Part shown: positions 24,678 to 32,609 of the stretch, one piece after another
How positions within the stretch are numbered: position 1 is the first letter of the stretch
Layout of the letters: every line of letters starts with the position of its first letter
Source: an uncultured Lachnospiraceae bacterium
GTDB lineage: Bacteria > Bacillota > Clostridia > Lachnospirales > Lachnospiraceae
Direction: 5' to 3'
Assembly: GCA_910577105.1 (NCBI GenBank)
Contig: CAJTMB010000029.1
Coordinates: 1-36,679 of the forward strand
Length of the DNA stretch: 36,679 bases
Notes under the pieces: model-generated
What the model saw: the letters and a program-made list of their open reading frames with translations, nothing else
The model's database searches: none
Told to the model about the DNA's origin: nothing
Made by a program: the position numbers and the translations under genes

Positions 24678-25596
24678 TTTTTCCAATCGGAAGCTGCACA
24701 AGCACAACCGCCGCAAACACAATGACACATCCCAGAACCTGTCCGGAAGTAAGCGTCTGGTCCGTTTTCAAAAAGCCTGTTTTAAAAGCAAGAAAACCGG
24801 CAATCGCCGCCACTACGGATTCCAGACTGAGTATCAGCGATGCCACCGTGGGATTCATGCCCTTCTGACCGGAAATCTGTAAGGTGTACGCCACCCCGCA
24901 GGACATAATCCCGGCATACAAAACAGGCACCAGACCATTTTGCAGCTGATAAAAAGAAGGCTTTTCGAACAAAAAGGCCATAACCGTACAGCACACACCG
25001 CACACAAAAAGCTGCATGAATGAAAGAAGGACTCCCTCCGTCTTTGGGGAAAAATAATCAATCACCAGAATGTGCACTGCAAACAATACCGCGCTCACAA
25101 GCACCATCACATCCCCCCGTGCAAGATAAAAACGCTCTGTCATGCACAAAAGGTACATACCTGCCACTGCCATGACGGCGCCGAAATATACGGTTCCCGG
25201 AGCCTTTTTCTTTAAAAAAAGACCAAGCAGGGGGACAAAAATGATATAAAGAGTTGTGATAAACCCAGCCTTTCCAACCGTGGTATAAGCAATTCCAGCC
25301 TGCTGGAAGGAACTTGCCGCCGTGAACACAATTCCGCAGAACATGCCGCCCGTAAGCGCTGTTTTCCATGAAATCCCCGAACCTTTTTTACACCCGGATT
25401 CCCTTTTCTTTTTTCTTTTGTACACCGTAAAGCAGACCGGCGGAAACAATACGGCTGCACCCAAAAGGCAGCGCACGCCGTTAAATGTAAACGGCCCCAT
25501 GACCTCCATTCCCTTACTCTGGGATACAAAAGCCAGCCCCCAAATACAGGCGGTCAAAAACAGCAGCAGGCTGCTCCTCAATGTTTTTCCATTCAT
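24664..25596 (-). CDS. EamA-family drug/metabolite transporter
   Basis: The 310-residue protein has ten predicted membrane helices in two EamA repeats. The first opens with SLLLFLTACIWGLAFVSQSKGME, and the second contains VMVLVSAVLFAVHILVIDYFS. LYAGIMSCGVAYTLQISGQKGMNPTVASLILSLESVVAAIAGF is typical of the family. It should export or import a small organic compound, not predictable here. The start overlaps the aroK stop codon as ATGA, so the two are translationally coupled. spoVAE starts 56 bp downstream, with its own candidate promoter. Confidence 0.9.
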   Translation of the reverse strand: MNGKTLRSSLLLFLTACIWGLAFVSQSKGMEVMGPFTFNGVRCLLGAAVLFPPVCFTVYKRKKKRESGCKKGSGISWKTALTGGMFCGIVFTAASSFQQAGIAYTTVGKAGFITTLYIIFVPLLGLFLKKKAPGTVYFGAVMAVAGMYLLCMTERFYLARGDVMVLVSAVLFAVHILVIDYFSPKTEGVLLSFMQLFVCGVCCTVMAFLFEKPSFYQLQNGLVPVLYAGIMSCGVAYTLQISGQKGMNPTVASLILSLESVVAAIAGFLAFKTGFLKTDQTLTSGQVLGCVIVFAAVVLVQLPIGKKNKI

Positions 25597-26120
25597 GTTT
25601 CTTTCCTTCCATCCTGCTGTACGGCATCACAGATTTCGACTGCCGCTTCCCTAAGCTGCTTTCCTTCACAGTCCACCGTTATGTCGGCATATTTTTCGTA
25701 CAGCGGGATTCTCTCCCTGTATAAATCTGCCAGAGTCTGCCCCGGTTTAAGCGTTACCCCCCTTGCGCCCAAATCACCCAGACGCTCTTTTAAGGATGAC
25801 AGCGAAAGTTTCAGGTAAACAACAGTGCCTATCTCCCCCAGATGTTCCATGGCCTCCGGCTCATGACACACGCTGCCGCCCGTGGCAATCACGGAACGCG
25901 TTGGCATCAGGGATGCGTTGACTTTGTTTTCCAGACTGAAAAAACCTTCCACGCCATATTCTTCAATCAGTTCATGAAGAAGCTTTCCATAGGTTTCCTG
26001 AATCACCAAATCCGAATCCACAAAACGAAGCCCCAGCCGTTTTGCCACAACAACGCCTATCGTGCTCTTACCCGCGCCTGGCATACCGATTAATATGATG
26101 TTCCCGTTTGTTTTTTTCAT
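25593..26120 (-). CDS. aroK: Shikimate kinase
   Basis: The 175-residue enzyme phosphorylates shikimate in the aromatic amino-acid pathway. It has Walker A GMPGAGKST (13-21), the substrate Asp in FVDSDLVIQ, EEYGVEGFFSLEN, the ATGGSV loop, and RIPLYEKYADITV near the C-terminus. In place of the usual Arg in the FRxxE motif it has FFSLE. The full length supports a functional gene. No other aro genes are present. Element B lies 35 bp upstream of the start, and AAGGAAA is the ribosome site. Confidence 0.93.
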   Translation of the reverse strand: MKKTNGNIILIGMPGAGKSTIGVVVAKRLGLRFVDSDLVIQETYGKLLHELIEEYGVEGFFSLENKVNASLMPTRSVIATGGSVCHEPEAMEHLGEIGTVVYLKLSLSSLKERLGDLGARGVTLKPGQTLADLYRERIPLYEKYADITVDCEGKQLREAAVEICDAVQQDGRKET

Positions 26121-26155
26121 ACTTTTTCCTTACTTAATTAGTGGTATATACTTCC

Positions 26156-26326
26156 GCCTATTGCAGGGGCGGCGGGGGCGGTATATTTGTTCCAACAGGA
26201 CACGTTCTCACTCGGGTAAAAACACAGCGGTACGTAAGAGGTTGAAAAACAACCTCTAAGTACCGGTGTTTTTACACGGTCCTTTATGGAATCAAATATA
26301 CCGCCCCCGCCGCCCCTGCAATAGGC
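26156..26326 (+). repeat. Element B: conserved core in locus-specific inverted arms
   Basis: The arms 26156-26189 and 26293-26326 are perfect inverted repeats of 34 bp and very GC-rich in the middle. The core 26190-26292 is nearly the same as that of A. TTCC and GGAC pair with GTCC and GGAA; GTAAAAACAC pairs with GTGTTTTTAC; GGTAC pairs with GTACC; AGAGGTT pairs with AACCTCT. About 14 bases (ACGTTCTCACTCGG) bulge on one side opposite only three bases. The right arm reaches the first base of the ridA stop codon. The core runs in the opposite sense to that of A relative to transcription. Confidence 0.92.
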
Positions 26327-26718
26327 TAACCCTCCAGAGCTTCCTTTAAGTAGACGGTTACTTCTACCTCGCACAGTACGTTTTTGGGCAGGGTTTTTAC
26401 TGCAACGCAGCTTCTTGCGGGCTTGGCGGTAAAATACTTTGCGTACACTTCATTGAAGGCGGCAAAATCTCCCATGTCCGCAAGAAAACAGGATGTTTTT
26501 ACCACATGGTTATAGCCTGCGCCTGCGGCTTCCAAAAGCGCGCCGATGTTTTTCATAACCAGTTCCGCCTGTTCTTTGATGTTTTCTCCTTCCACATTGC
26601 CGGTGGCAGGATTGATGGGAATCTGGCCGGAAGCAAAAAAGAAATCTCCCGCTTTGATTCCCTGTGAGTATGGGCCGATTGCTGCCGGCGCCTTTTCTGT
26701 CAAGATTTTTTCCATCAT
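26326..26718 (-). CDS. ridA: RidA-family enamine/imine deaminase
   Basis: The 130-residue protein matches the RidA/YjgF/YER057c family, which hydrolyses reactive enamines made by PLP enzymes such as threonine dehydratase. It shows KAPAAIGPYSQGIKAGDFFFASGQIPINPATG, FLADMGDFAAFNEVYAKYF and the signature PARSCVAVKTLPKNVLCEVEV with the substrate-binding Arg. GGAGG lies five bases before the ATG at 26716-26718; the next codon is also ATG. Its stop codon touches element B. Confidence 0.95.
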   Translation of the reverse strand: MMEKILTEKAPAAIGPYSQGIKAGDFFFASGQIPINPATGNVEGENIKEQAELVMKNIGALLEAAGAGYNHVVKTSCFLADMGDFAAFNEVYAKYFTAKPARSCVAVKTLPKNVLCEVEVTVYLKEALEG

Positions 26719-26742
26719 TTTTTCCTCCATTCGCTTGATTTG

Positions 26743-26988
26743 TCAGTTATCGGACTGCGGCTCCTCAAATTGAGCCGTAACATAAAAGCCTCTTTCTTTT
26801 TCCTGAATATCCGTGACAACCCCTTCCCTTGCGAGCATCCGCTCCCTGAAGGGGAAATTGCCTGACATTGCCAGGGATGGGTCTATGGTGTAGTAGTAAT
26901 TGCTGGGCAGGATACCTTCCGTCACCGTAATTTTCTGGCCTACCGTCAAAAGACCCTGCCTTTCCATTTTAAATTCCATTTCCCGCAT
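26743..26988 (-). CDS. Small conserved-looking protein of unknown function
   Basis: I do not recognise this 81-residue soluble protein. It looks like a small beta-rich domain, with QGLLTVGQKITVTEGILPSNYYYTIDP and VVTDIQEKERGFYVTAQFEE. No signal peptide or membrane segment is present. I start it at the ATG at 26986-26988 because GAGGGG lies seven bases upstream. It has an extended -10 promoter just before it and is followed after 24 bp by ridA, so the two are likely co-transcribed. Confidence 0.7.
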   Translation of the reverse strand: MREMEFKMERQGLLTVGQKITVTEGILPSNYYYTIDPSLAMSGNFPFRERMLAREGVVTDIQEKERGFYVTAQFEEPQSDN

Positions 26989-27006
26989 TTCATCACCCCT
27001 CAAAGC

Positions 27007-27015
27007 ATTATAACA
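27007..27015 (-). promoter_or_regulatory. Extended -10 promoter
   Basis: On the minus strand TGTTATAAT is a full extended -10 element. No good -35 is seen at 17 bases. It lies 19 bp before the start of the 81-residue gene and after the stop codon of the GNAT gene, giving a very short leader. Confidence 0.5.
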
Positions 27016-27021
27016 CCCAAT

Positions 27022-27855
27022 TTACTCCAGCACCAGATTAAAATAACCATTTTCAGGCATTCCTTCGGGAAGGCACATTCCTTTTCCCGCATAGGAACGG
27101 CGGAGCATAGCCCTTTTAGCGCCTGTTACGGCTAAAAGGCGCTTAGCCGCTGTCACTGCTTCCGCACAGCTTTTTGCGGTTATCTCCTGTATGTACAGTT
27201 CCTGCCCACCGCACAGCGGACGGTACAACACCCCATACTCCCCTTCCGGGCACAAAAGCCTGGCGCAAATTCCCCCTTCTTTTTTGCACAGGCTTATGGC
27301 ATAGGAAAGCATGGTTCGGGAAATGTCCACATATGCGGAATCCATAAAGGCATCTTTCCTGAGTATTTCATATTCGGAAACGGCCGTCTTTATCAATTTT
27401 CCTTCTGATGCCCCACCGCCGTTTCTTCCGGCTGCCTCCACCCAGACGCTTTCTTCGGTAAAGCAGTTCTTGAATCCCCTGCTTTCATAAAATGCGGCAA
27501 GTGCGGCATCTGCCGGCACCAGAACAGCGGCTTTCCCTTCTTCCTGTAAAAGCTGCGAAACGTCCCGAAGCAGGCTTGAACAGACGCCCTTGTTTTGAAA
27601 CTCTCTTTTCGTTGCCACTGCATACAGGTATTCTGCCGGACTGCTTTTTCTTTCTCCTACATAAGAAAAATGAAGGCATACGGGCAAAAGCAAAAGCTGT
27701 CCCATTATCCTGCTTTCCGCTTTCCACAGACAGACACGGGCAGAATCACCAAATACCGAAAAAAATTCCTTGATTTCTTCCGCCGTGTCCCCAAAACACT
27801 CCTGCCAGATAGAAATTACCTCCGGCATATCCTCATAGTTTGCAAACTGTAACAC
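27022..27855 (-). CDS. GNAT N-acetyltransferase, two-domain type
   Basis: The 277-residue protein has an N-terminal GNAT domain. YLYAVATKREFQNKGVCSSLLRDV is motif A with its acetyl-CoA turn, and AAFYESRGF is the motif B region. A C-terminal half of about 140 residues (DSAYVDISRTMLSYAISLC and after) resembles the Eis-like or ligand-sensing tail in shape only. I start it at GTG 27853-27855, since GGAGG lies five bases upstream. An ATG at 27865-27867 overlaps that GGAGG and has only a hairpin in front of it. Substrate is unknown. Confidence 0.8.
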   Translation of the reverse strand: MLQFANYEDMPEVISIWQECFGDTAEEIKEFFSVFGDSARVCLWKAESRIMGQLLLLPVCLHFSYVGERKSSPAEYLYAVATKREFQNKGVCSSLLRDVSQLLQEEGKAAVLVPADAALAAFYESRGFKNCFTEESVWVEAAGRNGGGASEGKLIKTAVSEYEILRKDAFMDSAYVDISRTMLSYAISLCKKEGGICARLLCPEGEYGVLYRPLCGGQELYIQEITAKSCAEAVTAAKRLLAVTGAKRAMLRRSYAGKGMCLPEGMPENGYFNLVLE

Positions 27856-27867
27856 ACTAACCTCCAT

Positions 27868-27973
27868 GATTCCACTTTGCGGAATCTCAAATCCAGATGA
27901 AAATGCCGTTTTTCAGGCATTTTCCGGCGTGGAACATAGAAGTTCTCCGCGAAACAGCCTCTGCTGTGAGCGG
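27868..27973. other. Intergenic cluster of small hairpins
   Basis: Three hairpins lie between the DUF2156 stop codon and the GNAT start: GATTCC/GGAATC at 27868-27887, GAAAATGCC/GGCATTTTC at 27899-27924, and AGAAGTTCT/AGAACTTCT spanning about 27937-27984. None has a T tail. They may be degenerate mobile repeats or processing sites; nothing coding is seen. Confidence 0.45.
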
Positions 27974-28876
27974 CTAGAACTTCTTTTCACGCTGTTCTTT
28001 TGCCACAAACTTTTCCAGCATTATCGGATGGTATGACTCTTTTGCTTTGCGGAGCCCTTCCATGCCGTCGTCTTCCTCCCGGTTCACATAGGTATAATCC
28101 TGCATCATATGCCTGACATATTCCCGGTTGAGCATCGGGTATGCCCCCTGCACTTCCGCAAATGCTTTTTCCACATGCACCACATAGGTATCCTTATTTA
28201 ACGGCTCCCCGATAGTGAACCCTGCCGCCTGTCCAAACTGATAGAGCACGCCGCCGGTAAACCCAAGGCTTTCAAAATTTTTAAGGGCATTGTAAACTAC
28301 GCCCCTGTCACTGAGGGCGGACAGATTGCCGCTTTCCGCATGCTCCGTATACCACACCTTGGCCATAGCCTGACAATCCTTCAAATTCTCTTTTGTCAAA
28401 GGCTCAAAACGCCACTCCCCCGCATCCTCAAATCTTGCAATATGATTCCTTTTTCCGTGGTATTTTTTCCCCGCAAGCAGCGTCAAATCTTCCACACGGT
28501 ACAGATAGTCCCATTCTGCGCGGACGCTCTCTATCACAAGTTCCTCTCCAAAGGCCTGCGCAAGCTTGTCCGCCTCCTCTTTTGCAAATCCTCTCAGACA
28601 AAAAGGTTCGCCAAGCTGCCTTGCATCCTGACGCATATATTCCACGGCTTCCTTTACATCACCGCTGCCTGCCGGAAAAAGATACAGATACTCACCTGTT
28701 CCCGGCTTCCTGCTTCTTACACAGAGCATGTCCCCTGCCTTCGCCACCTGCTGCCTGTACAAATCTTTCCAGATATACAGGTTTCCAAAGGTATAATCAC
28801 ATCCTTGAAACCCTGACGCAGCAAGCAGCGGCGCTATCCATTCCCTGTCTGCCAATTCTATTTCTTTAAAATCCAT
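27974..28876 (-). CDS. DUF2156 (LPG synthase C-terminal-like) protein
   Basis: The 300-residue soluble protein fits the DUF2156/PF09924 group, related to the catalytic GNAT-like part of phosphatidylglycerol lysyltransferases but without membrane helices. Landmarks are DYTFGNLYIWKDLYR near the N-terminus, YHGKRNHIARFE, QAAGFTIGEPLNKDTYVVHVEKAFAEVQGAYPMLNREYV and YVNREEDDGMEGLRKAKESYHPIMLEKF near the end. Possible roles include aminoacyl transfer, but the acceptor is unknown. The start at 28874-28876 is chosen for GGGGG about nine bases upstream. A strong promoter at 28993-29021 precedes it. Confidence 0.85.
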   Translation of the reverse strand: MDFKEIELADREWIAPLLAASGFQGCDYTFGNLYIWKDLYRQQVAKAGDMLCVRSRKPGTGEYLYLFPAGSGDVKEAVEYMRQDARQLGEPFCLRGFAKEEADKLAQAFGEELVIESVRAEWDYLYRVEDLTLLAGKKYHGKRNHIARFEDAGEWRFEPLTKENLKDCQAMAKVWYTEHAESGNLSALSDRGVVYNALKNFESLGFTGGVLYQFGQAAGFTIGEPLNKDTYVVHVEKAFAEVQGAYPMLNREYVRHMMQDYTYVNREEDDGMEGLRKAKESYHPIMLEKFVAKEQREKKF

Positions 28877-28965
28877 CCTGTGCAACCCCCGCATGTCCAT
28901 CATCGTCAATTACTAATCCATAGTATATCTTAATTTTATGCTCTTAAGCGCACATAAAGTTAAAA

Positions 28966-29021
28966 GTTGACGCAGTGTTTTACTGCGTCAACATTATACC
29001 ACAAATACAGTTTTATACCAA
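28966..29021 (-). promoter_or_regulatory. Promoter directly abutting a perfect hairpin
   Basis: On the minus strand, -35 TTGGTA (29016-29021) is 17 bases from an extended -10 TGGTATAAT (hexamer 28993-28998). The next base begins GTTGACGCAGT, which pairs perfectly with ACTGCGTCAAC (28966-28976 and 28982-28992, loop of 5) and is followed by TTTTAACTTT. The hairpin could be the terminator of the aldo-keto reductase operon, an operator at the start site of the DUF2156 transcript, or both. The rest of 28877-29109 shows nothing else. Confidence 0.65.
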
Positions 29022-29109
29022 TAAATTTACGGTCCAAATACCAGATACAGGAAGTGAAATATAATGCTTCTTAGCTAATCCCCTCCGGTATGAGCCTCCG
29101 AATCACATC

Positions 29110-29976
29110 CTAGTGAATATTCCTTCCCGTACACATTCTCACAAATTCAGGGTCAAAATGCTTGATTGCCGTTCCTTCATATCCCAAATCCAAGGTTCCG
29201 ATTTTATTCATTTCTTCTTCGGTAAGGGAAAAATCCCAAATATCAAAATTTTCTTCAATCCTCTCCTTGTGAACCGATTTCGGGATTACCACTACGCCGC
29301 GCTGCACATTCCATCTCAAAACCACTTGGCCGGCAGTCTTTTTATGGGCATCGGCAATGCCTTTAACCATCTCATCATCAAAAGGATTGTGACGGCCGCC
29401 GCCAAGAGGCGCCCATGCTTCCGGTACGACATCATAATGCTGCATTGTCTGCAAAGCGCCTTCCTGCGCAAAATAGGGATGCAGTTCCACCTGATTGACC
29501 ATCGGCCTGACTGACACGGTTTCGCAGAAATTTGTGAGAACATGCGGATAAAAATTGGAAACGCCGATTGCTTTCAATTTTCCCTCTTTATAAGCATCTT
29601 CCATTGCCCGCCATGCACTGAAATAATCCTTCATAGCCTGATGCAGCAGATACAAATCCAGATATTCCAAACCCATTTTTTCAAGAGAAGCGTCAATGGC
29701 AGCCTTAGCCATTTCGTAATTCGCCATATCCTGTACCCACATTTTGGAAGTAATAAACAACTCTTCCCTCGTACAGATGCCTTCTGCAATTGCTTCCTTA
29801 ACTGCTTCGCCGACAGCATCCTCGTTGGTATAGGAAGCCGCCGTGTCAATTAGGCGGTATCCTGTACGAATCGCATCCAATACGGAACGTTTGCATTCTT
29901 CTTTATCCCGTACCTGAAAAACACCGAAGCCCTCCATAGGCATCTTGATTCCATTTGTGAGCGTTTTATATTCCAT
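29110..29976 (-). CDS. Aldo-keto reductase
   Basis: The 288-residue protein is an NADPH-dependent aldo-keto reductase. It carries all four catalytic residues: Asp44 in RLIDTAASYTNE, Tyr49, Lys78 in FITSKMW and His112 in LYLLHQA. GVSNFYPHVLTNF and VIPKSVHKERIEENFDI supply the cofactor-binding region. It lies 16 bp after a second reductase gene of the same family and is the last gene of an operon with a ferredoxin protein. Substrate is not predictable. Confidence 0.94.
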   Translation of the reverse strand: MEYKTLTNGIKMPMEGFGVFQVRDKEECKRSVLDAIRTGYRLIDTAASYTNEDAVGEAVKEAIAEGICTREELFITSKMWVQDMANYEMAKAAIDASLEKMGLEYLDLYLLHQAMKDYFSAWRAMEDAYKEGKLKAIGVSNFYPHVLTNFCETVSVRPMVNQVELHPYFAQEGALQTMQHYDVVPEAWAPLGGGRHNPFDDEMVKGIADAHKKTAGQVVLRWNVQRGVVVIPKSVHKERIEENFDIWDFSLTEEEMNKIGTLDLGYEGTAIKHFDPEFVRMCTGRNIH

Positions 29977-29992
29977 ATCCTTCTCCCTTCCT

Positions 29993-30838
29993 TTAGTCCT
30001 GGCTGTCCAGGTCGATTACATAGCTTGCATAACTTTCTTCCTGCTCGTTCGACGCTTTATAGTAACGCACATTTTTGTTTATCCCGGCAATTTGCTCCAT
30101 TTCCTCCGCTGTCAGTTCAAAATCAAAGATATCTGCATTTGCCTTGATATGTTCCGGATTGGTAGAGCCGGGAATTACCTGATTGCCCACCTGAATATGC
30201 CAGCGCAGGATAATCTGCGCATTGCTTTTTCCGTACTTTTGTGCCAGATTTGCAAATACCGGCTCATTTATGAGCGCTTTGTCCCCATGCCCCAACGGAT
30301 ACCATGCCATCACACGGCAGCCGCATTCCTCTAACATATCAATAGTTTCTGTGTCCATATAATAAGGATGTGCCTCCATCTGAATCACATGGGGCTTTAT
30401 CTCACATTCGGAAAGCAGTTTTTCCAACTTCTTCCCATGGAAATTGGAAATCCCGATGGATTTGATTTTTGCTTCTTTGTAGGCTTTCTCCAGTTTCCGG
30501 TATCCTGCCATAAAATCTCCTGCCGGCTGGTGGATAAACATCAAGTCAATATAATCCGTATCCAGAAGTTCCAGGCTCTTTTCCACCGTGTTCTCCGTCA
30601 GATACTGGCTTGCCCAGATTTTTGTGGAAAGGAAAATGTCCTCCCGGGGAACGCCGGATTTTTTCATGCCGCGGCCAACAGCACGCTCATTCATATAAGC
30701 CTGTGCCGTGTCAACCATCCTATAACCACAGGAAAGCGCGTCATATACCGCCTGCTCTGCCTGTGCCGGTGTCATTAAAAAAGTTCCAATCCCCACCGCC
30801 GGCATCTTAACTTTGTTGCTCAAAGTAAAATTTATCAT
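29993..30838 (-). CDS. Aldo-keto reductase
   Basis: The 281-residue aldo-keto reductase has Asp43 and Tyr48 in MVDTAQAYMNE, Lys73 in LSTKIW and His103 in LMFIHQPAGD, plus GISNFHGKKLEKL and VIPGSTNPEHIKANADIFDF. It is similar to but clearly distinct from its neighbour, so the pair is an old duplication or two family members brought together. It starts 12 bp after the ferredoxin-type gene. Confidence 0.94.
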   Translation of the reverse strand: MINFTLSNKVKMPAVGIGTFLMTPAQAEQAVYDALSCGYRMVDTAQAYMNERAVGRGMKKSGVPREDIFLSTKIWASQYLTENTVEKSLELLDTDYIDLMFIHQPAGDFMAGYRKLEKAYKEAKIKSIGISNFHGKKLEKLLSECEIKPHVIQMEAHPYYMDTETIDMLEECGCRVMAWYPLGHGDKALINEPVFANLAQKYGKSNAQIILRWHIQVGNQVIPGSTNPEHIKANADIFDFELTAEEMEQIAGINKNVRYYKASNEQEESYASYVIDLDSQD

Positions 30839-30850
30839 AATAAATTCCTC

Positions 30851-31630
30851 CTATTCCTTATTTGTCCGGTCGTTTGCTTTGACCAGTTCTGTTAACGTGA
30901 TATTGGGATTGCGATAGCGTGCCCCCGGATTCGGCTCTTTCATGGGGATATCCCCAAACCGAATCGCCATCTGCGGGCAGGCGTGTATACAGGCGTAACA
31001 TGCCTGACAGCCTTCTTTCGTGTTCACTGCGTGCTGATTTTCCAAATGAATGCATCCTGCCGGACATACCCGTGTGCAGATACCGCAGCCGATACATTTG
31101 TCGGTAATCACATAGTCTGCCCATATTGTTTCCGGCATACTTTTCACACGCGCAAGATACCCGTTATGAATATTTTTATCTTCTTCACTTGCCTTTTGTA
31201 TCCTTACCGTTTTGCTTCCAATTTCGGTTTTTATTGCTGCAAGCTGTTCTTCCACTTTTTTGTCAATTGCCGTCTGCTCTTCCATGTCAAATACCGGCAA
31301 AAAATTGTCCACCATCAGCACGGTATGAATATAATCCGGCTTTTTCCCGATGCTTATGCAAAAGCTTTCCGCCAGTTCAGCGGCGCCGCCATGCCTATTT
31401 CCATAAGTCAGCACAATATAAAAATATGTTGTTTCAAAAACTGCTTTTTGCAAAAACTCTTTCACCATCCCCGGCATCTCATGCCCGTAAACGGGACAAA
31501 CTATGCCAATTTTTTCGGCAGCAAAATGCAGCTCCTTTAAAGACAGCACCTGTGGGATGCTGTATTGCTCATCGTCCAGTTGTTTTGCCACATACAGGCT
31601 GTTGCCCGTGCCTGTAAAATAAAATATCAT
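30851..31630 (-). CDS. EFR1-type flavodoxin/ferredoxin fusion protein
   Basis: The 259-residue protein joins a flavodoxin-like N-terminus (MIFYFTGTGNSLYVAKQL, IGIVCPVYGHEMPGMVKEFL, YIVLTYGNRHGG) to two C-terminal 4Fe-4S motifs: Cys179, 182, 185, 189 in CIGCGICTRVCP, and Cys208, 211, 214, 218 in CQACYACIHACP. This is the EFR1-family layout. It probably moves electrons between FMN and iron-sulfur carriers. It is first in an operon with two aldo-keto reductases, suggesting a link between their redox steps; this is inferred. Confidence 0.9.
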   Translation of the reverse strand: MIFYFTGTGNSLYVAKQLDDEQYSIPQVLSLKELHFAAEKIGIVCPVYGHEMPGMVKEFLQKAVFETTYFYIVLTYGNRHGGAAELAESFCISIGKKPDYIHTVLMVDNFLPVFDMEEQTAIDKKVEEQLAAIKTEIGSKTVRIQKASEEDKNIHNGYLARVKSMPETIWADYVITDKCIGCGICTRVCPAGCIHLENQHAVNTKEGCQACYACIHACPQMAIRFGDIPMKEPNPGARYRNPNITLTELVKANDRTNKE

Positions 31631-31665
31631 AAACCCGACTCCCTTTCTTTGCTTTTTCTGGCCTT

Positions 31666-31744
31666 ATTATAAAACGTTTTTTGCCAAAAAGTACAATATC
31701 AATTTTGCAATCCGGATTGCAAAATATGAAATCTGTGTTATCCT
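31666..31744. promoter_or_regulatory. LysR operator palindrome between divergent promoters
   Basis: The 24-bp perfect palindrome at 31702-31725 is ATTTTGCAATCC followed by its reverse complement. Its centre contains LysR-type TTGCAA half-sites. The lysR promoter overlaps its right half: -35 TTGCAA (31717-31722), 16 bases, -10 TATCCT (31739-31744). Toward the ferredoxin gene, -10 TATAAT lies at 31666-31671 on the minus strand with a possible TTGTAC -35 at a long 19-base spacing. The geometry fits autorepression of lysR and activation of the reductase operon. Confidence 0.75.
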
Positions 31745-31772
31745 ATATACAGGAAAAGGAGAGATTTTTGAT

Positions 31773-32609
31773 ATGTTGGATTTTTATATTCTTGAACAAT
31801 TTGTAACATATTACCATACCGGTACCTTAATAGAAGCAGCTGAACAATTACATATTTCACAATCAACCCTTACCAGAAGTATGCAACGTCTGGAATCTGA
31901 ATTTGGAGTGCCGCTTTTTGTCCGCACAAAAAACAGCATCACTCTGACAGAGGCAGGCGAAATGGCTGCTGCCGATGCCGAAATGATACTGCGCCAATGC
32001 GATAACATGCTCCACAGGGTACAAGACTTTGACAAAAAAAGCCGAACCATCATGATTGGCGCCTGTGCACCGGTTCCCGTTACCTATGCAGTGCAGCGCC
32101 TGACCCGCCTTTTTCCCAGTGCCGCCATATCTTCTGAACTAAAAGGAATATCGGATTTGCTGACGGGATTGGAAAAAAATTCTTATCAGCTTGTCATTCT
32201 TCCCTATGCCCCCACGGAACCGGATATGTTATCCATCCCCCTATGTATCGAACACTTGTATTTTTATCTCCATAAAAAACATAGGTTTGCCAAGAAAAAA
32301 TCTTTGAAAGTAAGTGATATGAACGGAGAAAACATGCTTTTGTTTCAGGATATCGGTTTCTGGCATGACCTTGTAATCGAAAAGATGCCGGATTCCCGGT
32401 TTCTGTTACAGTCCGAACGCTATTCCTTCGTAGAATTGATTCGAAATTCCACAATGCCGGCCTTCACAACCGATTCTGCACCGTACGACCAATCTGTAAT
32501 GGACCGTGTGAAAGTTGCGATTGAAGATGAGCAGTTCAATGTAACCTATCATCTGGTCGGAAAAAAAGGGATTACTGCGCCCATAGATTTTACTCTGCTT
32601 TTGCAATAA
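31773..32609 (+). CDS. LysR-family transcriptional regulator
   Basis: The 278-residue protein has the LysR winged-helix domain at the N-terminus: LEQFVTYYHTGTLIEAAEQLHISQSTLTRSMQRLESEFGVPLFVRTKNSITLTEAGE. A shorter than usual effector-binding region follows (from about residue 90, MIGACAPVPVTYAVQRLTRLFP). Family length is normally 290-310. It lies divergent from the ferredoxin and reductase operon, with a palindromic site between them, so it most likely controls that operon and itself. The inducer is unknown. Confidence 0.93.
   Translation: MLDFYILEQFVTYYHTGTLIEAAEQLHISQSTLTRSMQRLESEFGVPLFVRTKNSITLTEAGEMAAADAEMILRQCDNMLHRVQDFDKKSRTIMIGACAPVPVTYAVQRLTRLFPSAAISSELKGISDLLTGLEKNSYQLVILPYAPTEPDMLSIPLCIEHLYFYLHKKHRFAKKKSLKVSDMNGENMLLFQDIGFWHDLVIEKMPDSRFLLQSERYSFVELIRNSTMPAFTTDSAPYDQSVMDRVKVAIEDEQFNVTYHLVGKKGITAPIDFTLLLQ

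Noticed and set aside
26156..26326. Elements A, B and C as integron attC sites or a CRISPR array
   Set aside because: No integrase or cas gene, no RYYYAAC/GTTRRRY pair at the expected places, and copies are kilobases apart, not regularly spaced.
26138..26374. Open frames running through element B, and similar frames through A and C
   Set aside because: They read through inverted repeats, lack ribosome sites, and differ between copies. They are not coding.
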